A DNA stretch of 64,000 bases from Methanosarcina sp. (GTDB lineage: Archaea > Halobacteriota > Methanosarcinia > Methanosarcinales > Methanosarcinaceae), in contig NZ_JAQUVZ010000012.1 in assembly GCF_028693135.1 (NCBI RefSeq), forward strand, positions 41,794 to 105,793, given 5' to 3'. The position numbers were made by a program, and so were the translations under genes. The notes under the pieces were generated by a model that saw only the letters and a program-made list of their open reading frames with translations, was not told where the DNA came from and made no database searches. The first letter of the stretch is position 1; every line of letters starts with the position of its first letter. Below are positions 56,800 through 64,000 of the stretch, in pieces.

Positions 56800-57735
56800 A
56801 TGGTTGTACTCTTACCCTATCTTTACACCGGCGGGGTCCATAAGCACGGGCTTTTAATCGAACTGATGGAAGACCTCGGAGGCTACATAATTCAGAAAGT
56901 AGTTACCGGGATCGAAGTCAATCTTATAATGCTTATACCTGAAAAAGATATTGATCTTGTAAAAAAACTCTCAGCCGAACTGCTCGGGGTTCTGTTGGAA
57001 GCCCCTCTTACAGGGGTAGAGATCGCAGTTGTCTCCCCTACGCTTGCCTCACACCACCTCCCACATTCGGCTTGCGATATAGCAGAATACCTCCGCCATC
57101 CCGGAGCCAATACAAATATGATAGGGCTCGCAAGGGGAATGGGGCGCAGGGTATCCCTGTCCATGGACTATGAAAGAAAGCTTATCAACGAGCATGATAT
57201 TGCGGTTTTCACCTTCGGGTCTTTCAGTGACTGTATTACGAAAAAGAAGCCGAAACTCTTTGAAGGCATTGAGATCCCTATTGTGGTTACCGGAGGGCCT
57301 GTTGAACTGAAAACCGAAGATGTCCCCGGGGCAGACCTGTACATTGGAAATATCGGAAGGGTTTCTCACAGGTTAAGAAGAACAGAGGAAATTAATGCCC
57401 TCGACAATCTTAACGAAGGGGTTTCAAAGATTGCTTCTGAGATTCGCCAACAGCAGGCAAAAGACCCTCTTGCAGTGCTTCCTGCGCGAGTCATGAAGGA
57501 GATCGAAAACCAGGTTCCGGAAATCCACAGGGTGCTCTCTCCTGCCCCCCTCACTCTTCAGCTTAATGGGATCAGGGTCAAACTGCCATATGATGAATTC
57601 CACGAGAAAATTGAAAAGCTGGAGTTTGATGAAGGAGTCATCCTTTCCGAGCTGGCGAATATCTCCAGATCAAAAATGAAAAATTATATATTGATAAAAA
57701 TCAAATCTAAGTCTGACGTTGGTTTTGCAATTTGA
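56800..57735 (+). CDS. Methanogenesis marker protein 7
   Basis: A 311-residue protein starting one base after marker 17 (GGAGG about 13 bases ahead). It carries SHHLPHSACDIAEYLRHPGA, GLARGMGRRVSLSMDYER and FTFGSFSDCITKKKPKLFEG; the Cys and His residues there may hold iron-sulfur clusters. Marker 7 is reported in the MCR activation complex. It is the last gene of the run and is followed by AT-rich DNA. Confidence 0.9.
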   Translation: MVVLLPYLYTGGVHKHGLLIELMEDLGGYIIQKVVTGIEVNLIMLIPEKDIDLVKKLSAELLGVLLEAPLTGVEIAVVSPTLASHHLPHSACDIAEYLRHPGANTNMIGLARGMGRRVSLSMDYERKLINEHDIAVFTFGSFSDCITKKKPKLFEGIEIPIVVTGGPVELKTEDVPGADLYIGNIGRVSHRLRRTEEINALDNLNEGVSKIASEIRQQQAKDPLAVLPARVMKEIENQVPEIHRVLSPAPLTLQLNGIRVKLPYDEFHEKIEKLEFDEGVILSELANISRSKMKNYILIKIKSKSDVGFAI

Positions 57736-57878
57736 TCCGGATTCTGTTGGGTTAAAATATATCCACTTTACATTTTTACTGGGTTTGTGCCTTTTCACTA
57801 ATCCTTTAAACTGTAAATCCTTATCCAAAAAACGGCGTCTGACCAGGTTTTGATGTTAATGTGTGCTGGTGGTTTCTT

Positions 57879-58355
57879 ATGGAACTTGAGGATATTGTAG
57901 AAATTTTAAAAAAGGATCCCGAGAAAGTCATTCCGGAACTCCTCGAGGATGCCCGGAAGCAGTATGGGGAAGTCCCTTACATTATGAACTTTATGAAAGA
58001 TCTCCCTGAGATCTTCATCCCGAAAACTCTTTATGATAATTCCATTATGCGAGAGTTCAAAAATCTCGACCAGGAAACTGTGGAACTTATCTCTATAGGG
58101 GTAGCTTCTGCCCTCCGCTGTGAGCATTGCCTGAAAATGCATATAAGAATCGCAAAAAGAAAAGGAATCCCAAAAGAAAAAATATTTTCTGCAATAATGA
58201 TAGGGGCATCCCTGTCCAACGCCGCAGTACTTGCAGAAAGTACAAGGGCTCTTGCATCAGAATTCCCTAGCAAAGAAGGGGAAAATGACGAAAAAGAACA
58301 ATGCTGTGATCCTGATTGCGAAGTATGCAATATCGCCGGAGCTAATATTAAGTAA
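57879..58355 (+). CDS. AhpD/carboxymuconolactone decarboxylase-like protein
   Basis: A 158-residue small helical protein with the CxxC...H peroxiredoxin-like pair CEHCLKMHIRIAKRKG. A terminal CCDPDCEVC is unusual for the family and may bind metal. Members act as thiol reductants or oxidoreductases. ATG 57879 is preferred over GTG 57861; GGTGGT stands six bases upstream. It follows the marker operon by 140 bases, so it may or may not share its transcript. Confidence 0.85.
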   Translation: MELEDIVEILKKDPEKVIPELLEDARKQYGEVPYIMNFMKDLPEIFIPKTLYDNSIMREFKNLDQETVELISIGVASALRCEHCLKMHIRIAKRKGIPKEKIFSAIMIGASLSNAAVLAESTRALASEFPSKEGENDEKEQCCDPDCEVCNIAGANIK

Positions 58356-58726
58356 CCAGTAAGCAAAATTCTAGTAATTTTATTTCTTCAAGCTCACTTT
58401 AAAAGTTCAATTTTAGATTTAATTTTAAAAAATGATTTTTGAAGATCGGTTTAAATTAAAAATCGGTTTACAAATCAAATTCTCGTTTAACTTTTGGGAT
58501 AAACATTGCGAAGTTAAGTTCTTATAATCTTAAAGCTTATTTTTTAACAGATCTTTCAGGTCTTTAATTAACGTAATTTATATACTTTGTCGAGATTTCC
58601 TGAGAACTTCTCAGGTATGCCTGTTCAACAGGTTCACCTGGTATTAATATTTATAATAATATCTATAAACCATTTATAATAATATTTATAAATCATTTGT
58701 AATAATATTTATAATAATGATCACAA
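58356..58726. repeat. Spacer with 23-bp tandem repeat
   Basis: TTATAATAATATCTATAAACCAT and two close copies (58651, 58674, 58697 starts) form an AT-rich tandem array just upstream of the metalloprotease gene. Each copy carries a TATA-like core. The rest shows no gene. Confidence 0.6.
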
Positions 58727-59470
58727 TTGAAATTAAATGTATTGCCGATACGGAGGCTCATTTGTATTAATCAAAACAACATTTTTAGAATAATTTTACC
58801 CTTTGTCTTATTGCTGATGGTATTGGTTTTACCTGCTGTTTTACCAGTATCCGGGGCTAGTTCTGAGAAGATTCTCGATAATCCCTGGAATCATTCTCCT
58901 ATCACAGTGTACGTAGACGACAAAAATATACCGCCCCATTACAGCCCTACATATTATGAACAAATAGAAAAGGCTCTTGAATACTGGGAAAATGGAGGAA
59001 ACGGTAACCTCGAGTACACCCCTGTTTTTGAGATTGTTGACTCTGAAGACGCTGACATAAGAATAATGTGGGTGGAAAACCTGGAACGCGTTGCAGGTGC
59101 TCCTTCGGGTGTAGCAGGCTATGCAAAACCCAGTATCTCCGGAGACCGTTTCGTTGAAGTGGATATAGTCCTTGAGGTTGGAAACTATCAGGGCAGGGGC
59201 TGGCGGCAGTATGGGGACGCAACCATGCTTACCATTGCAAAACATGAGCTCGGGCATGCCCTTGGTCTCGGGCACAGCAATGATCGGGGGGATATAATGT
59301 ATCCTGAGTACGAACTCAGGGATAATGTGAACCCCATTCTACTGGACAAGTACGGAACCCTGCTGCGTGCAGCAGGTTTTATAGCTCTTGCAATTCTCCT
59401 GTTCCTTGGTGTAAGCTGGCAGTACAGTCGGAAAAAAAGAAAAAAACTTGAAGATGAGTACTTCAAATGA
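58727..59470 (+). CDS. Membrane-anchored matrixin-like zinc metalloprotease
   Basis: A 247-residue protease of the metzincin type. The zinc site IAKHELGHALGLGHSND is the full HExxHxxGxxH motif, and IMYP is the Met-turn. A signal-like hydrophobic segment is near the N-terminus (IILPFVLLLMVLVLPAVLPV). A second membrane segment near the end (FIALAILLFLGVSWQY) with a Lys/Arg tail places the catalytic domain outside the cell. The start at TTG 58727 lacks a ribosome site; GGAGG (about 58752) precedes ATT codons within the frame, so the true start is uncertain. Confidence 0.88.
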   Translation: MKLNVLPIRRLICINQNNIFRIILPFVLLLMVLVLPAVLPVSGASSEKILDNPWNHSPITVYVDDKNIPPHYSPTYYEQIEKALEYWENGGNGNLEYTPVFEIVDSEDADIRIMWVENLERVAGAPSGVAGYAKPSISGDRFVEVDIVLEVGNYQGRGWRQYGDATMLTIAKHELGHALGLGHSNDRGDIMYPEYELRDNVNPILLDKYGTLLRAAGFIALAILLFLGVSWQYSRKKRKKLEDEYFK

Positions 59471-59497
59471 GAACGGACATACAGGCAAATTTTCGGA

Positions 59498-59935
59498 TCA
59501 AACAGGAGGTTCGTAAGGTTTTTTGTTTTCAAGGATAAACCTTTTGAAAAAATTCCTGAAATAAGCAGGGAGTGTCTCCATTCCGAGAATACGTTCAAGG
59601 GAAGTCCAGGCGTATTCAATATGCTCGTAACTCAATTTAACCTCAGATATAACATACCCCCCATTAAATACAATAGCAATAACCCTTTTTTCTGGAAGTT
59701 CAAAGTTTGCCTCTCCTGCAATTTCCCCTGGATAAATTGAAATTCCGGTTTCCTCCTCTACCTCACGCACAACTGCTTCTTTTAGAGTCTCATCCGGGTT
59801 CACTTTCCCGCCTGGCAGGTCCCATTTTCCAGGGTTAGTGTGGGAGTTTTCCGAACGCCTGAGCAGCAAGAATTCTCCTTTCTCATTAAGGACAAGGGCG
59901 TATACAGAAATAATATACGGTTTCTCCAGATTCAT
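59498..59935 (-). CDS. Nudix hydrolase
   Basis: A 145-residue protein with the full Nudix box: GGKVNPDETLKEAVVREVEEETG, with the metal-binding REVEEE. Preceding LRRSENSHTNPGKWDLPGG is also typical. Members hydrolyse nucleoside diphosphate derivatives; substrate unknown. The gene is convergent with the metalloprotease and ends 27 bases from it. Confidence 0.93.
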   Translation of the reverse strand: MNLEKPYIISVYALVLNEKGEFLLLRRSENSHTNPGKWDLPGGKVNPDETLKEAVVREVEEETGISIYPGEIAGEANFELPEKRVIAIVFNGGYVISEVKLSYEHIEYAWTSLERILGMETLPAYFRNFFKRFILENKKPYEPPV

Positions 59936-60195
59936 ACAATAATATGTGAGATTTCCCGGTCTTAAAGGCTGGCTCTTTCAAGATCTTCACAGTATAGGTC
60001 CTGATTATAACTTACCTCTCAATAGGAAGGCTTTAAGGCAAATATTTCTATAGAGCAATTATAAGACTTAAAGGAAAATATAGAATCCCCCGAATGATTG
60101 AAAAAGGAATTATAACTTGAAATCTGGTTGAAAAAAACATCAGAACCAGGCCCAAAAGAAGGCCTAAATAACAGAGGCATAAAAAAGGGATTGAG

Positions 60196-61911
60196 ATGGC
60201 TGGCTGGACAGAAAAAACAGTATATGTAGACCTTAGCTCCGAAGAAGTTATCGTCACCAGTACCGATGAAAAATTAATCCGCATGTACCTGGGCGGCAGG
60301 GGGCTTGGAGTAAAGTTGCTTTCCGAACTTGCAGATGCTGATATTGATCCACTTAGCCCTGAAAACCCCCTTATTTTCACTGTTGGACCGCTTACAGGCC
60401 TTGCTCCAATGGCTTCAGGGTCAGTCTTTACATCGAAATCACCCCTTACAGGCACAATATTTAGCTGGAATATGGGTGGGGGCTTCGGGAGAGAACTGAA
60501 AAAAGCCGGAATCGATGCTCTGGTCATTACAGGAAAGGCAAAAAGACCTTCTTACGTGGAAGTTAGAGACGAAAACGCTGAAATTGTGCCGGCAGAAGAG
60601 CTCTGGGGAAAAAACACCGACGTATGCACCAAGGCCCTGAAAAGCAAAGGAAGTGTAGCCTGTATAGGCAGGGCAGGAGAAAAAGAAGTTCTTATTTCTT
60701 CTTTTGTCATTGATTCCATCCACAGCGGAAGGGGGGGGCTGGGGGCGGTCGCGGGCTCAAAGCTGCTAAAAGCAGTGGTTGTAAAAGGGGAAAAAGAGCG
60801 TTTACCAGCCAGTCCTGAAAAGTTCAAAGATCTCGAAACAAAGATGCTAAAGCTTTTTGAAGCAAACCCCGTGCTCTCCAAAGGGCTTGCCAACTATGGC
60901 ACGCCTGCACTTGTAAAGCTTCTGGATTATATGGACCTCGTCCCCTGCAGAAACTTTTCCGGAAGGGGAACTGCTTTTGCGGACCTGTTTTCAGGGGAGT
61001 ATATCAAAACCAGCTTCGAGCTTGAGAAAGAAAGCTGCCCTGCCTGTCCTCTGGGCTGTAAACGAAGGATAAAGAAAACCGGGCAGGTTCTTCCTGACTA
61101 CGATTCCCTCTGGGCTTTCGGGTTCAACCTTGAAAACCAGGACTTTGATTCGGTGCTCCTGGCAGATAGAATCTGTAAGGATTACGGACTGGACCCTGTT
61201 TCCGCCGGGTCCGTGCTTGGCGCCTGCGCAGAACTCCAATCCGGGAAAATAAATGCCAGGGAACTTGAAACCCTGCTTGCAGGAATCGGGGAAGGAAGCG
61301 AACCCGGAAAAGGCGCCAGAAAGTACCTCTCGACCCGGAAAAGGAGAGACCTCAGTATGGATGTAAAGGGGCTAGAACTCGGAGGTTTTGACCCCCGGGG
61401 TATCAGAGGGCAGTCCCTTGCTTACGCAACTTCCTGTCACGGGGGAGATTACCTCACAGCCTTTATGGTCGGGCCCGAAGTGCTTGGAAAGCCTCTGCTC
61501 CTTGACCGTTTCAGCCTCAAAGGAAAAGCCGGAATTCTGCAGGTCTTTGAAAACCTGACTGCTGTGCTGGATTCCCTTGTGTTCTGCCCGTTTTCTATTT
61601 TTGCTATCAATGAGGAACTCTGTTCAGCCCTTCTACATTCGGGGGCCGGGATGGAAGTATCTCCTGCGGAACTCCTGAAAGCAGGAGAAATAATCTGGAA
61701 TCTGGAGAGGATTTATAACCTGAAAGCGGGTTTTACACGAAAAGATGATGCTCTTCCGGAAAGGCTGTTCGAAGCCGGCAGCGAAGAAAGAGGAGATGGA
61801 ATTCCCAGGCAGGAGTTTGAAGCTGCTCTTCAGGATTATTACCGGTATCGTGGTTGGAATAAGGATGGGGTGCCCTCTCAGGGAAAACTGAGAGAACTTG
61901 GACTTGGATGA
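60196..61911 (+). CDS. Aldehyde:ferredoxin oxidoreductase-family tungsten enzyme
   Basis: A 571-residue AOR-family protein. The N-terminus (GWTEKTVYVDLSSEEV, LGGRGLGVKLL, then PLTGLAPMASGSVFTSKSPLTG) is the pterin-binding domain. The 4Fe-4S ligands are in CPACPLGCK and a distal Cys in LDSLVFCPFS. Family members oxidise aldehydes or related compounds with ferredoxin as acceptor and use a tungsten bis-molybdopterin cofactor. Substrate is unknown, and the gene stands alone, with no ferredoxin or cofactor gene beside it. Confidence 0.92.
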   Translation: MAGWTEKTVYVDLSSEEVIVTSTDEKLIRMYLGGRGLGVKLLSELADADIDPLSPENPLIFTVGPLTGLAPMASGSVFTSKSPLTGTIFSWNMGGGFGRELKKAGIDALVITGKAKRPSYVEVRDENAEIVPAEELWGKNTDVCTKALKSKGSVACIGRAGEKEVLISSFVIDSIHSGRGGLGAVAGSKLLKAVVVKGEKERLPASPEKFKDLETKMLKLFEANPVLSKGLANYGTPALVKLLDYMDLVPCRNFSGRGTAFADLFSGEYIKTSFELEKESCPACPLGCKRRIKKTGQVLPDYDSLWAFGFNLENQDFDSVLLADRICKDYGLDPVSAGSVLGACAELQSGKINARELETLLAGIGEGSEPGKGARKYLSTRKRRDLSMDVKGLELGGFDPRGIRGQSLAYATSCHGGDYLTAFMVGPEVLGKPLLLDRFSLKGKAGILQVFENLTAVLDSLVFCPFSIFAINEELCSALLHSGAGMEVSPAELLKAGEIIWNLERIYNLKAGFTRKDDALPERLFEAGSEERGDGIPRQEFEAALQDYYRYRGWNKDGVPSQGKLRELGLG

Positions 61912-62222
61912 TAAAGAAAAAACGAAAATAGGCTGCGGACTTTTGCATGTACCTCAAATTCCGCAGGAACAGGGTTCATCCGGAGTTCATTCGAACAGCC
62001 AAATTTTACCTATAATCTCGAATATTTCGTTCAAATTAGTGGAATAATCCGATTATTTAGGACGTTTTCTCTAATATTGTGCCCGGAACTACTGAATCTC
62101 GCATAAGCATTATATACTCTAGGATAATTAATCGTATTAGTTCTCTACCTGTGAGCTTGTACATGTATTCAGGTAGTAATTACTTTCCAGTTTTTCTATA
62201 CAGAGCAAGTAAGCAAAGTATG
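61912..62222. other. Spacer after the AOR gene
   Basis: About 310 AT-rich bases with no supported gene. A promoter-like ATTATATACTC lies near 62110. Confidence 0.3.
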
Positions 62223-62446
62223 GATAAAAGGGTAGACAGGCTTAAAAATTAGAACAGCCATCTTATACCACTTCACCGGAATTGGCACTGGATAAATTTT
62301 CCGCAAATCCGGTATGGCGCTTACAACTTATTGAGATAAAAGGGTAGACAGGCCTAAAAATTATAAAAGCCTTCTTATCCCACTTCACTGGAATCGGCAC
62401 TGGAATATTTTCCGGCAAATCCGGTATGGCGCTTACAACTTATTGA
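62223..62446. repeat. 112-bp tandem duplication upstream of aIF5A
   Basis: 62223-62334 and 62335-62446 are two consecutive copies, both starting GATAAAAGGGTAGACAGG and ending CGCTTACAACTTATTGA, about 85-90% alike. The aIF5A ATG is 33 bases after the second copy, so the repeat probably covers promoter or leader DNA. Confidence 0.93.
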
Positions 62447-62478
62447 TACACATATCTAAAACGTAAGGGAGAATTGTT

Positions 62479-62865
62479 ATGAAACAGCAGGTTGAAGTTA
62501 AGGAGCTTAAAGAAGGGAAGTACATGATCGTCGACGACGAAGCATGTGTCATAAAGAGCATTACAAAATCCAAACCCGGGAAACACGGATCCGCAAAGGC
62601 AAGAATAGAGACAATTGGCCTTTTTGACGGCCAGAAGCGTTCCTATATCGGCTCCGTTGCAAACAAAGTATATATCCCGATTGTGGAACGGAAGAATGCA
62701 CAGGTAATCTCAATCGTCGGCGAAATCGCCCAGCTCATGGATATGGGGGATTTCTCAACATTTGAGATTCTAATCCCTGAGGAATACAAGGAAAAGGTGA
62801 AAGAGGGCGAAGAGATTTCTTATATCACAGCCCTTGGAAAAGTCAAACTCGATATAAGGACATAA
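62479..62865 (+). CDS. eif5A: Translation initiation/elongation factor aIF5A
   Basis: A 128-residue factor that helps ribosomes through difficult peptide bonds. The hypusination loop is KSKPGKHGSAKARIE, in which the Lys of GKHG is converted to (deoxy)hypusine using spermidine. SH3-like and OB-like domains follow, of normal length for archaea. AGGGAGAAT lies before the ATG. It is followed by the agmatinase gene in the same direction. Confidence 0.97.
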   Translation: MKQQVEVKELKEGKYMIVDDEACVIKSITKSKPGKHGSAKARIETIGLFDGQKRSYIGSVANKVYIPIVERKNAQVISIVGEIAQLMDMGDFSTFEILIPEEYKEKVKEGEEISYITALGKVKLDIRT

Positions 62866-62887
62866 ACCCTGAAAAGCAGGAGAAATC

Positions 62888-62915
62888 TCAGGTTAACAAC
62901 CTGAAATCCTTTTTT
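62888..62915 (+). terminator. Hairpin with T-run between aIF5A and agmatinase
   Basis: TCAGGTT (62888-62894) pairs perfectly with AACCTGA (62898-62904), and CCTTTTTT follows. It could end or attenuate transcription between the two genes. Confidence 0.6.
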
Positions 62916-62943
62916 AAGTAAACAATTTACCTCAGGTAAGAGT

Positions 62944-63813
62944 ATGTTTTTACCCACTTCCTTTATAGATGCTCTTGCAGACTATGAGTCTGCACGTTAT
63001 GTTATTTTCGGCGTACCCTTTGACAACACCTCCTCGTACCGCGCAGGCAGCCGCTGGGCTCCAGATGCTATGAGGCAAGTCTCTGCAAATTTTGAGAGTT
63101 ATAACCATACTTTTGACATCGACCTTGTGGATCTTCCTATTTATGATGCCGGAAACCTGGAAACTTCAGCTTCAGTTGACGAGACCCTGCGGGACCTTTA
63201 CGAAGATGTAAAGGGTTTATTGAATGACGGAAAGCTTCCAATAATGCTTGGAGGAGAACATTCCCTGACTTATTCTACGGTTAAGGCGTGTGCCGAGTTC
63301 GCAGGAGATGACTTCGGAGTTCTTGTCCTTGACGCCCACTTCGACCTCAGGCAGGAGTACAGGGGATTCAAGCATAACCATGCATGTGTATCCCGGAATA
63401 TTCTCGATCAGGTCACGAAGAATCTTGTTTCTATAGGCATAAGGAGCGGTCCGGAAGATGAATGGGTTTTTGCCAGGGAAAATAACCTGAAATACTACAC
63501 TGCAGATGATGTTGAATCCATAGGCATGGTCGAAGTTCTCAAAGAAGCAATTGAATGTCTGGACTGCAGTCAGCTCTATCTTTCTCTTGATATGGATGCA
63601 ATAGACCCTGCTTATGCCCCAGGTCTCGGTACACCTGAGCCTTTTGGCCTCAGTGCCCGGGATGTCAGGACTGCAATAAGGACCCTTGCTCCCTTCTCAA
63701 TGGCTTTCGACATTGTTGAAATTGCCCCTGAATACGATTCAGGACAGACAGCCATGCTCGGAGCGAAACTCATGAGGGAATTCATTGCCTCCCATGCAAA
63801 AAGCTGCATCTAA
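62944..63813 (+). CDS. speB: Agmatinase (ureohydrolase)
   Basis: Splits agmatine into putrescine and urea, a step of archaeal polyamine synthesis. The manganese site is complete: GGEHSLT, VLDAHFDLR, and SLDMDAIDPAYAPGLGTPEPFG. The 289 residues match archaeal agmatinase length, beginning FLPTSFIDALADYESAR. Position right after aIF5A links spermidine supply to hypusine formation. The CAGGTAAG before the ATG is a modest ribosome site. Arginase or formiminoglutamase activity is less likely. Confidence 0.94.
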   Translation: MFLPTSFIDALADYESARYVIFGVPFDNTSSYRAGSRWAPDAMRQVSANFESYNHTFDIDLVDLPIYDAGNLETSASVDETLRDLYEDVKGLLNDGKLPIMLGGEHSLTYSTVKACAEFAGDDFGVLVLDAHFDLRQEYRGFKHNHACVSRNILDQVTKNLVSIGIRSGPEDEWVFARENNLKYYTADDVESIGMVEVLKEAIECLDCSQLYLSLDMDAIDPAYAPGLGTPEPFGLSARDVRTAIRTLAPFSMAFDIVEIAPEYDSGQTAMLGAKLMREFIASHAKSCI

Positions 63814-63885
63814 ATCTAAGTTGCATCAAAATATAAGCTGCAAAGAAAGAATGGGCTTTAAAGCATAAGCTACGAAAATCAAATT

Positions 63886-63936
63886 GCGTGCGGCCACCCC
63901 ACCCTAAAGGATGGGGTATGCTGATGGGCCGCACGC
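63886..63936. repeat. Nested hairpin with IS200/IS605-like core
   Basis: The outer stem GCGTGCGGCC (63886-63895) and GGCCGCACGC (63927-63936) is perfect over 10 bp. Inside it, CCCCACCC (63897-63904) pairs with GGATGGGG (63909-63916). The inner part, ACCCTAAAGGATGGGGTATG, looks like the right-end hairpin of IS200/IS605-type elements. It follows the agmatinase gene by about 70 bases and may also serve as its terminator. Confidence 0.55.
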
Positions 63937-64000
63937 CCGGTTATTCTGGCACTTAGAAATCGTTAATTTTCTGTTGCCCAGATTTCTTTAATCTATGTGA

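Overview
The window is archaeal and almost certainly from the genus Methanosarcina. Evidence for this includes a block of methanogenesis marker genes with the methyl-coenzyme M reductase (MCR) activation ATPase AtwA, a methanopterin-biosynthesis enzyme (beta-RFAP synthase), an AceP-type acetate transporter, archaeal FEN1, aIF5A and mevalonate-pathway genes. UPF0228 proteins, long AT-rich intergenic spacers and several IS200/IS605-like relics point the same way. The species cannot be fixed from the sequence alone.

Layout. 1-6.3 kb: 3' part of a GH15 glucoamylase-like gene, serS, an SppA-type signal peptide peptidase and metG. 6.3-7.8 kb: a small membrane protein and a 152-bp MITE with a 5-bp target duplication. 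7.8-11.9 kb: a CYTH protein, then an operon read leftward (regulator, HMG-CoA synthase, acetoacetyl-CoA thiolase, DUF35 protein) that starts the mevalonate route to archaeal lipids. 11.9-18.1 kb: an orphan Cas4-like gene, a secreted protein and two UPF0228 paralogs in a decayed segmental duplication, followed by an unusual PUA/PP-loop/ferredoxin protein. 18.7-20.5 kb: a chagasin-like inhibitor and dinB.

20.8-30.2 kb looks like a metal-acquisition island. cbiO-cbiQ and cbiM-PDGLE (cobalt/nickel ECF transporter parts) flank a leftward block holding an intact nicotianamine synthase-like gene, a frameshifted second copy, a decayed third copy, a MEDS/PAS histidine kinase and a SAM methyltransferase. 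This is the best candidate for an under-described system: a possible archaeal nicotianamine-type metallophore coupled to Co/Ni uptake.

30-46.6 kb: nth, purH, a FilR1-type regulator, a UbiA prenyltransferase, an AzgA-permease relic, a second methyltransferase, the acetate transporter, gpmI, beta-RFAP synthase, a CDF metal exporter, FEN1 and a clostripain-type lipoprotein. 46.6-49.4 kb: two small hypothetical genes and a presenilin-type protease. 49.5-57.7 kb: a HAD phosphatase, atwA and markers 3, 6, 5, 15, 17 and 7, tightly packed and probably co-transcribed; this cluster assembles or reductively activates MCR. 57.9-63.8 kb: an AhpD-like protein, a membrane-anchored matrixin-like metalloprotease, a Nudix hydrolase, an AOR-family tungsten enzyme, and aIF5A followed by agmatinase. 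The last pair links polyamine synthesis to hypusination, and a 112-bp duplicated sequence lies just upstream of it.

No rRNA, tRNA or CRISPR array was recognised.
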